Shown here: piece after piece, positions 28,027 through 36,013 of the stretch
How positions within the stretch are numbered: position 1 is the stretch's first letter
Layout: the number at the start of each line of letters is the position of its first letter
Assembly (NCBI RefSeq): GCF_002754475.1
Contig: NZ_PEFL01000003.1
Location: forward strand, 310,001 to 374,000
Length of the DNA: 64,000 nucleotides
Reading direction: 5' to 3'
DNA from: Comamonas sp. 26
GTDB lineage: Bacteria; Pseudomonadota; Gammaproteobacteria; Burkholderiales; Burkholderiaceae_C
Made by a program: the position numbers and the translations under genes
Notes under the pieces: model-generated
Told to the model about the DNA's origin: nothing
What the model saw: the letters and a program-made list of their open reading frames with translations, nothing else
Database searches by the model: none

Positions 28027-28895
28027 TGTGGATAACTTCCTTCACCAAGGACTTGTTATTGAACTTTATCCCCAACTCTTGATGTTGAGGCTGCGCATCT
28101 TACGCCAATTTTTTGAGTTCTGACGCGTCAATTTTTCTAAAGCCATTTTTTCCTGCTCTCACCCTCTGTAGAGAGGCTTTGAGACACCTGATTGACGGAA
28201 GTTCAAACCCACACACATTGCGCAATCTTGGGTTTGCCTTTGGTTGTTCTTTAGATTTCTTATAAATATTTAGTCGTAGTAGTAAGGATCTCATGTTCCT
28301 GTTGATAACTATCAAAAATTGATAAAAATCAACCATCTTGGGTTCTGATAAACATGGAGACAGATGATGGCTACTGCTGTCCTCCATTCATGAACAACTT
28401 GCAAGGTTTAAGAATTTCTGTGGACAACATCTAAGTTGATATGGCGTTATCCACAAAAATTCATATCTCATGAATAAATAAGAAAAACGCTGTTTATCAA
28501 GTAAATACAAGCATTATTAGCTATGCTTTTTATAGTGAATAACTAAAGAAGACCTGATTGGGCACATCAGGTTTGAGGGATGTGAAGTACCCCGAGGGCT
28601 TTCTCAACAATCTGAGCAACCCATTTTTTATTCAATGCGTGCAGGTATGCTGTGCAAACTTTGGCTTTAGTTGTTATTGCTAATCTTATATTTTTACTTA
28701 GTAGTAATAGTAAGTGACCCACTTAATTGTGGATAAGTAATAAATTTCAATAAAAATCAACGACTTAAGATTTATTTAAGTCTGTGGCTGAAGATCAACT
28801 CCTGCTGTCCTTGATTTGGGAATAACTTTTTCAAACTGGGAATATCTGTGGAAAACATGAAAATTTCTCTATTCTTATCACCATGTTTATACACA
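28027..28895. other. DnaA-box cluster B (candidate origin, right half)
   Basis: Exact boxes are at 28027-28035 (minus), 28447-28455 (plus) and 28728-28736 (minus). One-mismatch boxes are TTATCCCCA (28066-28074), TGTTGATAA (28300-28308), TGTGGACAA (28419-28427), TGTGGAAAA (28847-28855) and TTATACACA (28887-28895). AT-rich tracts lie between them, notably 28470-28550 and 28670-28780. With cluster A this makes five exact 9-mers in about 2.4 kb of non-coding DNA, far above chance. Confidence 0.7.
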
Positions 28896-28921
28896 GGCCT
28901 GTTTGACTGATGACAGACATG

Positions 28922-28945
28922 AAAAAGCCACCCGGAGGTGGCTTT
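28922..28945 (-). terminator. pagL terminator
   Basis: AAAGCCACC and GGTGGCTTT pair exactly around a four-base loop; on the minus strand the stem is followed by a T-run. It lies 25 bases past the pagL stop codon. Confidence 0.75.
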
Positions 28946-28969
28946 GCCTGGTTGCAGCTGTCTGGCTGA

Positions 28970-29533
28970 CTAGAAGTACCGTGCGTATCGGAGCTGGAGA
29001 AAGTTTGCGCCGGGGTTGGGTTCCTTGATTCCTGCATTGGAGTGGTGCTCCAGCCGTAAGCTGATTTCGTTTTTCAGCTGCTCGCCAAACAGGTAGCCGA
29101 CTCCCAGGTGACTGGCAAAGTTGTAGCGCGTTGAGAACTCTTTGTGGTCTGTGATGTAGCGATGGTTGGTGGCATAGCTCACGCCCAGCCCTGCTTGCAG
29201 AAACCAGGGTGATTGGCCTTGTGCGGGGCGCCAGCGCAATGTGGGTTGTGCTCCCAGAACCCAGGTCGAACGATTGCCGCCCTGGTAATCGGCCGACCAG
29301 CGACTGACCGAGAGATCCCAGTAGCCTGTCAGCTTGCCCGAGCCTAGTGCGTAGCTCCAGTTCCAGGGGAGCATGACGCCGCCGGTCCAGCTGTCTGTGC
29401 CATGTTCTGAGGCACCGTATTGCAGGTATACGCCTGTGGCCGAGTTCTGCACAGACTGTGCATGGGCTGACAGGCTGAGCAGCGCTGGAGCCAGCAACAT
29501 GACAAATGTTTTTGCTATCTGCAGCTTTTTCAT
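28970..29533 (-). CDS. pagL: Lipid A 3-O-deacylase PagL
   Basis: PagL is an outer-membrane enzyme that removes the 3-position acyl chain from lipid A and so alters surface charge and immune recognition. The 187-residue protein has a signal peptide ending in LSAHAQS and an eight-strand barrel pattern. Its catalytic His-Ser pair lies in LEHHSNAGIKEPNPG near residue 165. It ends in an aromatic residue (RYARYF), typical of barrel assembly. Length is normal for the family. It is a single-gene unit with its own terminator. Confidence 0.87.
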   Translation of the reverse strand: MKKLQIAKTFVMLLAPALLSLSAHAQSVQNSATGVYLQYGASEHGTDSWTGGVMLPWNWSYALGSGKLTGYWDLSVSRWSADYQGGNRSTWVLGAQPTLRWRPAQGQSPWFLQAGLGVSYATNHRYITDHKEFSTRYNFASHLGVGYLFGEQLKNEISLRLEHHSNAGIKEPNPGANFLQLRYARYF

Positions 29534-29689
29534 GGCAAAGATCCTTCCAGTGTCTGGAATACGGGGCGTTATCGATCTGCTTGAATGGCCTGAATTTCGT
29601 ATGCTCTGTGGAAATGAATCTAGATCTTTGTTAATAAATGTGCTGTCGGCAAGCGATTGCGCTTGCAGTCAGCCAATGGATATCGTGCA

Positions 29690-29725
29690 AAAGAAAAAGC
29701 CCCCGGTCATGACGACCGGGGGCTT
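29690..29725 (-). terminator. Terminator of the Spy-like gene
   Basis: GCCCCCGGTC (29699-29708) and GACCGGGGGC (29714-29723) form a perfect 10-base stem with a five-base loop; on the minus strand the stem is followed by TTTTTC. It lies about 25 bases beyond the stop codon at 29749. Confidence 0.8.
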
Positions 29726-29748
29726 GTTGATTGCAGCTTCAGTTCAGC

Positions 29749-30303
29749 TTACTTGGTGGCGGGAGCAGGCGCTGCGGGGCGTTCCTGACCGGGTTTGCCG
29801 CCATGGTGACCGTGGTGGTGCTCACCGCGCTGGTGATGCATGCGCAGCGAGGCCGCGTCGAATGTCTTTTGCTGCTCTGCATTGAGCTGAGCGTAGAAGG
29901 CCTTGGTGGCGTCGGCACGGCGGTCCATTTCAGCATCACGCTTGGCGCGCATCTCACGCATCTTGTCGATGCGCTGGGGCGTGGTCAGCTTGGCAAATGC
30001 GTCACGGTCGCTGGGGGCAGGGCGCTCACCGGGCTTCATGGCGTTGGTGTACGTGGTCCAGGCGGACTCCTGAGCGGGGGTCAGCTTCAGGTCGGCCTTG
30101 AGCTTGGCCATACGTTCCTGCATGTGTTCCATGCGATCACCGCGCTTGTCACTACGTTGATGCTTATGGTGCTCTGGGGCTTTTTGGGTTGCTGCTGGCT
30201 GCTCTGCAGTGGCAGCAGTCTGTGCGAAGCTGGGCAGGCTCAAAGAAGCGAGCAGGGCAGTGGCAACAGCGGCGCCGGTGATGGTTTGGCGAAAGCGGGT
30301 CAT
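29749..30303 (-). CDS. Spy/CpxP-like periplasmic LTXXQ protein
   Basis: The 184-residue secreted protein has a signal peptide ending in LPSFAQTA and two LTXXQ-type motifs (LKLTPAQESAW and LNAEQQKTFD) that mark the Spy/CpxP family of envelope chaperones and metal-stress sensors. Between them is a charged helix (KMREMRAKRDAEMDRRAD). The C-terminus is His-rich (HHQRGEHHHGHHGG), so it may bind metal. The ATG at 30303 follows AAAAGGAAT. A longer frame upstream has no coding character. It probably acts in envelope stress; the specific inducer is unknown. Confidence 0.75.
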   Translation of the reverse strand: MTRFRQTITGAAVATALLASLSLPSFAQTAATAEQPAATQKAPEHHKHQRSDKRGDRMEHMQERMAKLKADLKLTPAQESAWTTYTNAMKPGERPAPSDRDAFAKLTTPQRIDKMREMRAKRDAEMDRRADATKAFYAQLNAEQQKTFDAASLRMHHQRGEHHHGHHGGKPGQERPAAPAPATK

Positions 30304-30563
30304 GTCATATTCCTTTTCAGTTGAAGTGGAAGAAGTGGCCGCTCGGTCTGCGTCTTGAAAGGCATTCGGCAGCGGATGGATGAAGTGTGGGGCGCTCATG
30401 TTTCTGTCACGTGAGGTTTTGCAGCCGCTCTGTAAAGTATTGAGAAGATTAGGCGGCTCTGACTGCGCAACAATGGATGCATGGGCTGCTTTGGCAGCCG
30501 ATTTTTTCCGTGAGACTCCGCTGCGGGATCTCACGACGATTGAAGGTTTAGCAAAGGTTTTTG

Positions 30564-31598
30564 ATGTTCAAGAACATGATTGTTTATCGCATTGCCGAAA
30601 GCTGGCAGGGCGATCTGCAGGTGCTGGAAGATGCGCTGCAAAAGACGGTGTTTGCCGAGTGCGGCGCGACGCAGGAACGCTCGGTCGGCTGGATGCCACC
30701 GCGTGGCGAGCAGCATGGCCCGCTGGCCGAATCGGTGGCTGGGCAATGGGTGATGCGCTTCATGAGCGAATCCAAGATGCTGCCTGCCAGCGTGCTCAAC
30801 CGCAGGGTTAACGAAAAGGCCGCACACATTGAAGCGACGGAAGGCCGCAAGCCGGGCAAGAAAGAGAAAAAAGACCTGAAGGACGAGGCCAAGCTGGATC
30901 TGCTGCCCATGGCTTTTACCAAGCAAGGTGCCATGTGGGTCTGGATTGACCCGCAGGCGCGTACGCTGGTGCTCGATACCAGTGCGCAAGGCCGTGCCGA
31001 TGAGATCGTCACGCTGCTGGTCGAAGGCCTGCCCGGCTTTGCGCTGGCACTGGTGGACACTCAGACCAGCCCGCAGGCGGCCATGGCGCACTGGCTGATG
31101 ACGCAAGAGCCACCCGCAGGCTTTGCGGTGGACCGCGAATGTGAACTGAAGGCTGCCGACGAATCCAAGGCCGTGGTGCGCTACGCACGCCACCCGCTGG
31201 ATATTGACGAGGTGCGCCAGCATATCGAGCACGGCAAGATGCCCACCAAGCTGGCCATGACCTGGGATGACCGCGTGAGCTTTGTGCTGACCGAAGGCCT
31301 GCAGATCAAGAAGATTGCGCTGCTGGATGCGGTGATGGATGGCCAGTCGCAAGACGATGGCGGTTTTGATACCGATGTGACCATTGCCACCGGCGAGTTG
31401 TCACGCCTGATTCCTGATCTGATCGAGGCGCTGGGCGGTGAAGGCCGTACCGGTCTGGGCGAGTGGCTGCCTGCTTCTTTGCGCGCCACGCCTGCTGAAA
31501 CCTTGCCCGTGCGACTGGCCCAAGGCCGCAGCCAAGGCACGGTGACCGGTCCGGCTGCAGCGCCTGCCGATACCGCTCCCGAAGAAGCACCCTTCTGA
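30564..31598 (+). CDS. rdgC: Recombination-associated protein RdgC
   Basis: RdgC is a nucleoid-associated ring protein that binds double-stranded DNA and restrains RecA. The 344-residue sequence begins MFKNMIVYRI and includes SVGWMPPRG, NRRVNEKAAHIEATEGRKPGKKE and FPCR-like acidic and basic stretches; it aligns along the usual RdgC length apart from a longer Ala/Pro tail. AAAGG precedes the ATG by a suitable gap. It sits about 1.6 kb from DnaA-box cluster B. It ends before a copy of the 80-base intergenic repeat and a bidirectional terminator. Confidence 0.88.
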   Translation: MFKNMIVYRIAESWQGDLQVLEDALQKTVFAECGATQERSVGWMPPRGEQHGPLAESVAGQWVMRFMSESKMLPASVLNRRVNEKAAHIEATEGRKPGKKEKKDLKDEAKLDLLPMAFTKQGAMWVWIDPQARTLVLDTSAQGRADEIVTLLVEGLPGFALALVDTQTSPQAAMAHWLMTQEPPAGFAVDRECELKAADESKAVVRYARHPLDIDEVRQHIEHGKMPTKLAMTWDDRVSFVLTEGLQIKKIALLDAVMDGQSQDDGGFDTDVTIATGELSRLIPDLIEALGGEGRTGLGEWLPASLRATPAETLPVRLAQGRSQGTVTGPAAAPADTAPEEAPF

Positions 31599-31611
31599 TG
31601 CTATTGAAGGT

Positions 31612-31691
31612 ATAGCTGCTTGCGCTTTATAAATAATGATTTGGAAATGTTTTGATGCTAAAACATTGAAAGAACAAGCGCAAGAAGCTAT
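31612..31691. repeat. Intergenic inverted-repeat element, copy 1 (80 bp)
   Basis: The left arm ATAGCTGCTTGCGCTT and the right arm AAGCGCAAGAAGCTAT are inverted repeats with a single mismatch, 80 bases from end to end, with an AT-rich interior. Related arms recur at 35971, 43509, 46089, 49786 and 59663. No gene is encoded. Confidence 0.65.
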
Positions 31692-31703
31692 CAAAAAATC
31701 ATA

Positions 31704-31739
31704 AAAAGGCCTGCCAGATTACTCTGACAGGCCTTTTTT
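31704..31739. terminator. Bidirectional terminator between rdgC and thiolase gene
   Basis: AAAAGGCCTG and CAGGCCTTTT form a strong stem with further pairing in the loop (CAG/CTG), flanked by A- and T-runs. It serves both convergent genes. Confidence 0.75.
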
Positions 31740-31771
31740 GTAGGGCGTTTTAAAGCCGTTGAAGCAGCGGA

Positions 31772-32959
31772 TTACACGCGCTCAAAAATCGCTGCAATGC
31801 CTTGGCCACCGCCGATGCACATAGTCACCAGAGCGTAGCGGCCACCGGTGCGGTGCAGCTCGTAAATTGCCTTGGTGGCGATGATGGCTCCGGTAGCGCC
31901 CACGGGGTGACCCAGCGAGATGCCAGAGCCGTTGGGGTTGACCTTGGCGGGGTCCATACCTAGCTCCTGAATGACGGCACAGGCCTGGGCGGCGAAGGCT
32001 TCGTTGGCTTCGATGACGTCCATGTCCTGAATCTTCAGGCCGGTGCGGGCCAGTACCTTTTGCGTGGCGGGCACGGGGCCGATACCCATGTATGCAGGCT
32101 CCACACCGGCGTGAGAATAGCCGACCAGACGGGCCAGAGGCTTGGCACCCGAGGACTTCAGGGCCTGCTCGCTCATCATCAGCACGGCGGCAGCGCCGTC
32201 ATTGATGCCGGAGGCATTGCCGGCGGTCACAGTGCCGCCTTCCTTTTTGAACGCGGGCTTCATGCCGGCCAGTGTTTCCAGCGTGGTGGTGGCGCGCACA
32301 TGCTCGTCGGTGTCAAACAGCACCACGCCCTTGCGGGTGGCGATTTCGATGGGAACGATCTGTTCCTTGAAGCGACCGGCTTCAATGGCGGCAGCGGCGC
32401 GCTGCTGGCTGAGAACTGCCAGTTCGTCCTGCATGGTGCGGCTGATGTTGTAGCGCTCGGCCACGTTTTCAGCGGTGATGCCCATGTGCATTTTTTGCCA
32501 TGGATCGTGCAGGATGCCCAGCATGTAGTCGATGCTTTTGGCGTCGCCCATGCGTGCGCCCCAGCGTGAAGCCATGTCGAAGTAGGGGCCACGGCTCATG
32601 GATTCGGAGCCGGCGCCAATTGCTACCTCGCAGTCGCCCAGTGCAATGGATTGCGCAGCCGAAACGATGGCTTGCAGACCCGAGCCGCACAGACGGTTGA
32701 CGTTGTAGGCGGGAGTTTCGATGGGGCAGCCAGCATCCACAGCGGCCACGCGGGACAGATAGGCGTCGCGGGTTTCAGTGGGGATGACGTTGCCCATGAC
32801 GACGTGGCCCACGGTGTCGGCCGCAATGCCTGCGCGCTCAATGGCGGCTTTGACCACGGTGGTGGCCATTTGGGCATTGGGAACGTCCTTGAGGCCGCCA
32901 CCAAAGGTACCGATGGCTGTGCGCGCTGCGCTGACGACGAAGATGTCTCGGGTGCTCAT
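31772..32959 (-). CDS. Acetyl-CoA acetyltransferase (thiolase)
   Basis: The 395-residue enzyme condenses two acetyl-CoA to acetoacetyl-CoA or splits beta-ketoacyl-CoA. It has the nucleophilic Cys in NRLCGSGLQAI (about residue 89), the His in SLGHPVGATGA (about 350) and the second active-site Cys in MCIGGGQG (about 380). Its length and sequence fit the PhaA/BktB group, so it may supply polyhydroxyalkanoate synthesis or finish fatty-acid and aromatic breakdown. A GGAGGAG site precedes the ATG at 32959. No phaB or phaC is adjacent. Confidence 0.9.
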   Translation of the reverse strand: MSTRDIFVVSAARTAIGTFGGGLKDVPNAQMATTVVKAAIERAGIAADTVGHVVMGNVIPTETRDAYLSRVAAVDAGCPIETPAYNVNRLCGSGLQAIVSAAQSIALGDCEVAIGAGSESMSRGPYFDMASRWGARMGDAKSIDYMLGILHDPWQKMHMGITAENVAERYNISRTMQDELAVLSQQRAAAAIEAGRFKEQIVPIEIATRKGVVLFDTDEHVRATTTLETLAGMKPAFKKEGGTVTAGNASGINDGAAAVLMMSEQALKSSGAKPLARLVGYSHAGVEPAYMGIGPVPATQKVLARTGLKIQDMDVIEANEAFAAQACAVIQELGMDPAKVNPNGSGISLGHPVGATGAIIATKAIYELHRTGGRYALVTMCIGGGQGIAAIFERV

Positions 32960-33122
32960 GTTGTTTGTCTCCTCCATTGCGAGAGCAATGGTTACTGATC
33001 TATGCGTGGATGGTCTTGAAGTGAATGAGAGCGTTCACATCCATTTCGTCGCATATTTTGCAATAAATGTTGCGTTGCAGCATGTCTCATTGTTGACGAC
33101 TGGCAGTCGAAAAAATGAGACA

Positions 33123-33138
33123 GGTTTCACGTGAAACC
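33123..33138. other. parS-like centromere site 1
   Basis: GGTTTCACGTGAAACC contains the full 14-base parS core GTTTCACGTGAAAC; only the outermost pair differs from the consensus TGTTTCACGTGAAACA, and the palindrome is kept. It overlaps the stop codon of cueR. Confidence 0.85.
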
Positions 33139-33675
33139 CGGGTCAAGCGTTTTCGGAGACTTTTCCTCAGGCTGCAGCCTTGCTGCGGCGTCTGGGCGTG
33201 GGGGTAATGGGCTCGCGTGATGAGCAGGCGACAGATCGGTGTCGGCGCTGGCCAGATCGTCGAGGATGGGACAGTCGGGCCGGTCATCGCCATGGCAGCA
33301 ATGCACCAGCGTCTGCAAAGTGCGCTGCATGGACTGCATGGCGGCAATGCGCTCGGCCAGCGCGGCAATATGCTTTTGCGCAATGGTCTTGACCTGATTG
33401 CTGGCACGGTCCTGGTTTTGCCACAGGCCGAGCAGGGTGGCGATCTCATCCATGGAAAAGCCCAGATCACGCCCGCGGCGGATAAAGCGCAGCGCGTGCA
33501 CATCGGCCTCCGTGTACTGGCGGTAGCCGCTGTCTGTGCGGTGAACGGGTGCCAGCAGGCCTAGTGATTCGTAGTGGCGCACCATGCGCGGCGACACCCC
33601 GGCACGGCGTGCGGCTTCGCCGATGACGACAGGCCAGTTTTGAGCGATTTTTTGCGTTGATGGTTGGCTAGGCAT
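33127..33675 (-). CDS. cueR: Cu(I)-responsive MerR-family regulator CueR
   Basis: The 182-residue activator senses cytosolic Cu(I) and turns on copper export genes. The N-terminal winged helix reads VIGEAARRAGVSPRMVRHYESLGL and GYRQYTEADVHALRFIRRGRDLGFSMDEI. The dimer helix ends in CCHGDDRPDCPIL, carrying the metal-binding Cys pair of CueR-type proteins. About 40 extra residues follow, rich in Pro and Ala. It is the second gene of a copZ-cueR unit, 77 bases after copZ, so it probably activates its own synthesis through the promoter at 34000-34030. Confidence 0.87.
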   Translation of the reverse strand: MPSQPSTQKIAQNWPVVIGEAARRAGVSPRMVRHYESLGLLAPVHRTDSGYRQYTEADVHALRFIRRGRDLGFSMDEIATLLGLWQNQDRASNQVKTIAQKHIAALAERIAAMQSMQRTLQTLVHCCHGDDRPDCPILDDLASADTDLSPAHHASPLPPRPDAAARLQPEEKSPKTLDPGFT

Positions 33676-33752
33676 GGTGCTCCTCGAAAAAACGCGCCAG
33701 CGGCCCTTTGATGACTTGCATGAGGCGCTGGCGCTGTGGTGTGAGAGCTGGC

Positions 33753-33947
33753 TCAGGCGACCTTGTAGCCTTCTTCGGCAATGGCGGCTTGCAGTGCATC
33801 GCGGCTGGCGCTGCTGTCCACCTCAACGCGGTTGGCGGAACGGTCGATCTTGATCTGGGCCTGGGCGTCAATGCCTTGAATGGCGTTGGTGACAGCGCGT
33901 TCGCAATGGCCACAGGTCATGCCTTGAACTTCAAAAACTTGTTGCAT
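33753..33947 (-). CDS. copZ: Copper chaperone CopZ-like
   Basis: The 64-residue protein is a single heavy-metal-associated domain with the metal site GMTCGHC near residue 10. It carries Cu(I) in the cytosol to a copper ATPase or to CueR. AAGGAG precedes the ATG. No copper ATPase gene lies beside it in the window. Its promoter has the MerR-family layout. Confidence 0.87.
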   Translation of the reverse strand: MQQVFEVQGMTCGHCERAVTNAIQGIDAQAQIKIDRSANRVEVDSSASRDALQAAIAEEGYKVA

Positions 33948-33999
33948 GGATCAGCTCCTTCAGAGGTGAGCCACCGGGCTGGTGGACTCTATGATTTGA

Positions 34000-34030
34000 A
34001 TGTTCAACCCTAACATCATGGCAAGGTCAA
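34000..34030 (-). promoter_or_regulatory. CueR-type promoter of copZ-cueR
   Basis: On the minus strand TTGACC (-35) and GAACAT (-10) are separated by exactly 19 bases, the long spacer that MerR-family activators correct by DNA twisting. The spacer begins TTGCCATG and ends TTAGGGTT, a partial dyad like known copper-regulator sites. The -10 box lies about 50 bases upstream of the copZ start codon. Confidence 0.8.
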
Positions 34031-34216
34031 GCGCTTTTCAAAACATGAGCACCGGCAGGGTTGATAAGTCGCAAAGCATGCCGATAAGAACTTGTCATAT
34101 TGCAGGTCGCCATGGTGCAAGTGCTTTGGTTGTGGCCTTTTTGTTTGTTGACAATTTGAAACAATTGCTGTTTCTGGTGTAAAAGATGCCGGTCTTTCAA
34201 AGTCGAGGGGGGATTC

Positions 34217-35902
34217 ATGAGTCTGTTGGAAATGATGCGGGGTTTCACCATCCGCACACGCATGCTGGGCGCCATTGGTGTGGTGATGGTTTTGCTGGGA
34301 TTGCTGGGAGGCGCTGGCATGCTGGGGATGTCGCGCATTCAGGATATGAGCCAGGATTTTCGGAACAATGCCTTTGCAAAATCAGGCCATATGGCGCAAT
34401 TGCGCATAGAGCTGGGCGGCATCCGCATCAGTGAAAAAGACATGGTCATCCAGTACGAGAAGCCTGAGGAAGTGATCAAGGCCAATCAGCAGTGGAGCAA
34501 GTTCATCGACCAATCCAAGGCCACGCTGGGCAAGTTTATGACCGATCAGAGCGCAGAAGATGCGCTGCTGGCCAAGAGCATCACTGAGCGCATAGACAGC
34601 TATCGCAAGCTGTTTGAGCCGGTGGCACGCCAGCTGGAAGCTGGGGGCTATGACTCGGCAACCACGGCCAATCGCATGAGCGGCAAGGCGCTGGCCGAAA
34701 TGGCCGAGGCCGACAAGTTGCTGGCCCAGCTCGACAGCTTGCTGCGTCAGCAGTCAGATGCGCTGACCGCGGCTGAGCGCAAGGTGGCTGAGCAAACGCG
34801 CTGGTTGTTTATCGCGGCGGTGGTGCTGGCTCTGGTGGTGGTGATTCCGCTGACCTTGCTGAATATGCTGTCCATCTGCCAGCCGCTGGAAAGCGCCCGC
34901 CAGATGGCCTTGACGATTGCTGGTGGGGATCTCTCGCGCAAGGCGCATGTCAGCGGCAAGGATGAGCTGACCGATCTGCAGCAGGCGCTGGATGAAATGC
35001 AGCAATCGCTGAGCAGCACGGTGGCGCAAGTGCGCGACGCCAGCGGCAACATTGCCACGGCCAGCCAAGAGATTGCGACGGGCAACCAGGACCTGTCTGC
35101 CAGAACCGAGCAGACGGCCAGCAACCTGCAGGAAACCGTGGCTTCTCTGGCCCAGTTGACGGCTACTGTGCAGCAGACGGCATCGTCGTCGCAGCTGGCC
35201 AATCAGCTGGCTGCTTCGGCATCTTCCACCGCCGTGCAAGGCGGTCAGATCGTGGGTCAGGCCGTGAACAGCATGCAGGAGATTTCAGGCTCCAGCCGCA
35301 AGATTGGCGACATCATCGGGCTGATTGATTCCATCGCATTCCAGACCAATATTCTGGCGCTGAATGCAGCGGTAGAAGCCGCTCGCGCAGGCGAGCAAGG
35401 CCGCGGTTTTGCCGTGGTGGCATCTGAGGTGCGCAGTCTGGCCAAGCGCTCGGCCGAAGCGGCCAATGAAATCAAGACGCTGATCAACACCAGCGTGCAG
35501 AGCGTGGATGTGGGCGCGCGCCAGGTGGAGAGTGCGGGCAAGGCCATGCAGGACACGGTGGACAGCGCCAAGCGCGTGGGCGACATCATTGGCGAGATCA
35601 CTGCGGCGTCCAGCGAGCAGTCTCTGGGTATTAGCCAGGTGAATCAGGCCGTGGGTGATATTGACCGCATGACGCAGCAAAACGCGGCGCTGGTGGAAGA
35701 GTCTGCCGCAGCTGCCGAATCGCTGCGCGAGCAGGCGGCAAGGCTGGCGCAACTGGTCAGCCAGTTTCAACTGGCGGGTGGTTCTGTGCAGGCCGCGATG
35801 CGTGCTGGGCCAGGGCCGCGCCGGAGTCCACCTCCGGCGGTGACGTCGGTTGGAAAGGCTGCCTTGCCTAAGCAAAAGTCCCCGTTGCTGGAACATGCAT
35901 AA
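34217..35902 (+). CDS. Methyl-accepting chemotaxis protein
   Basis: The 561-residue receptor has a helix near residues 17-37, a periplasmic four-helix-bundle domain, a second helix near 196-216, a HAMP linker and the signalling hairpin with [20 protein letters not shown] and [19 protein letters not shown]. It passes ligand signals to CheA. The C-terminus lacks the NWETF-like tether for CheR and instead ends in a Pro- and Lys-rich tail. The ligand is unknown. A GGGGGG run serves as the ribosome site. Confidence 0.9.
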   Translation: MSLLEMMRGFTIRTRMLGAIGVVMVLLGLLGGAGMLGMSRIQDMSQDFRNNAFAKSGHMAQLRIELGGIRISEKDMVIQYEKPEEVIKANQQWSKFIDQSKATLGKFMTDQSAEDALLAKSITERIDSYRKLFEPVARQLEAGGYDSATTANRMSGKALAEMAEADKLLAQLDSLLRQQSDALTAAERKVAEQTRWLFIAAVVLALVVVIPLTLLNMLSICQPLESARQMALTIAGGDLSRKAHVSGKDELTDLQQALDEMQQSLSSTVAQVRDASGNIATASQEIATGNQDLSARTEQTASNLQETVASLAQLTATVQQTASSSQLANQLAASASSTAVQGGQIVGQAVNSMQEISGSSRKIGDIIGLIDSIAFQTNILALNAAVEAARAGEQGRGFAVVASEVRSLAKRSAEAANEIKTLINTSVQSVDVGARQVESAGKAMQDTVDSAKRVGDIIGEITAASSEQSLGISQVNQAVGDIDRMTQQNAALVEESAAAAESLREQAARLAQLVSQFQLAGGSVQAAMRAGPGPRRSPPPAVTSVGKAALPKQKSPLLEHA

Positions 35903-35921
35903 GCGCTAAGTCACGCCAATA

Positions 35922-35957
35922 AAAAAAGCCCGGTTGCAGCAATGCGCCGGGCTTTTT
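35922..35957. terminator. Bidirectional terminator between chemoreceptor and OYE gene
   Basis: AAAAAAGCCCGG pairs with CCGGGCTTTTT around a short loop, with A- and T-runs on both sides; it can stop both convergent genes. Confidence 0.75.
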
Positions 35958-35970
35958 GCTTTCAATTCAG

Positions 35971-36006
35971 TAGCTGCCAGCGCAATCAATGAAAGCGCTG
36001 GAAGCT
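35971..36006. repeat. Intergenic inverted-repeat element, short copy
   Basis: AGCTGCCAGCGC and GCGCTGGAAGCT are inverted arms with one mismatch, at the same position as in copy 1, but the interior is only about 11 bases. It lies between a terminator and the end of the OYE gene. Confidence 0.5.
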
Positions 36007-36013
36007 GTTTTAA

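Larger units (their letters stand above)
27500..28969. other. AT-rich gene-poor region downstream of dinG
   Basis: About 1.5 kb without a credible gene. After two dinG terminators the sequence becomes AT-rich from about 27900, with three exact DnaA boxes and several near matches (28027-28895). An inverted repeat ACCTGAT-N7-ATCAGGT lies at 28552-28572. A short minus-strand reading frame at 28100-28387 has no ribosome site and an atypical composition, and I do not accept it as a gene. The stretch ends with the terminator of the pagL gene. I read it as the right half of a candidate origin. Confidence 0.7.

Noticed and set aside
28100..28387. Small minus-strand frame in the AT-rich region after dinG
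   Set aside because: No ribosome site and no family features; it lies among DnaA boxes in DNA unlike the coding sequence around it.
30407..30414. TCACGTGA between the Spy-like gene and rdgC as a parS
   Set aside because: Only the 8-base centre is present and flanking bases do not match.
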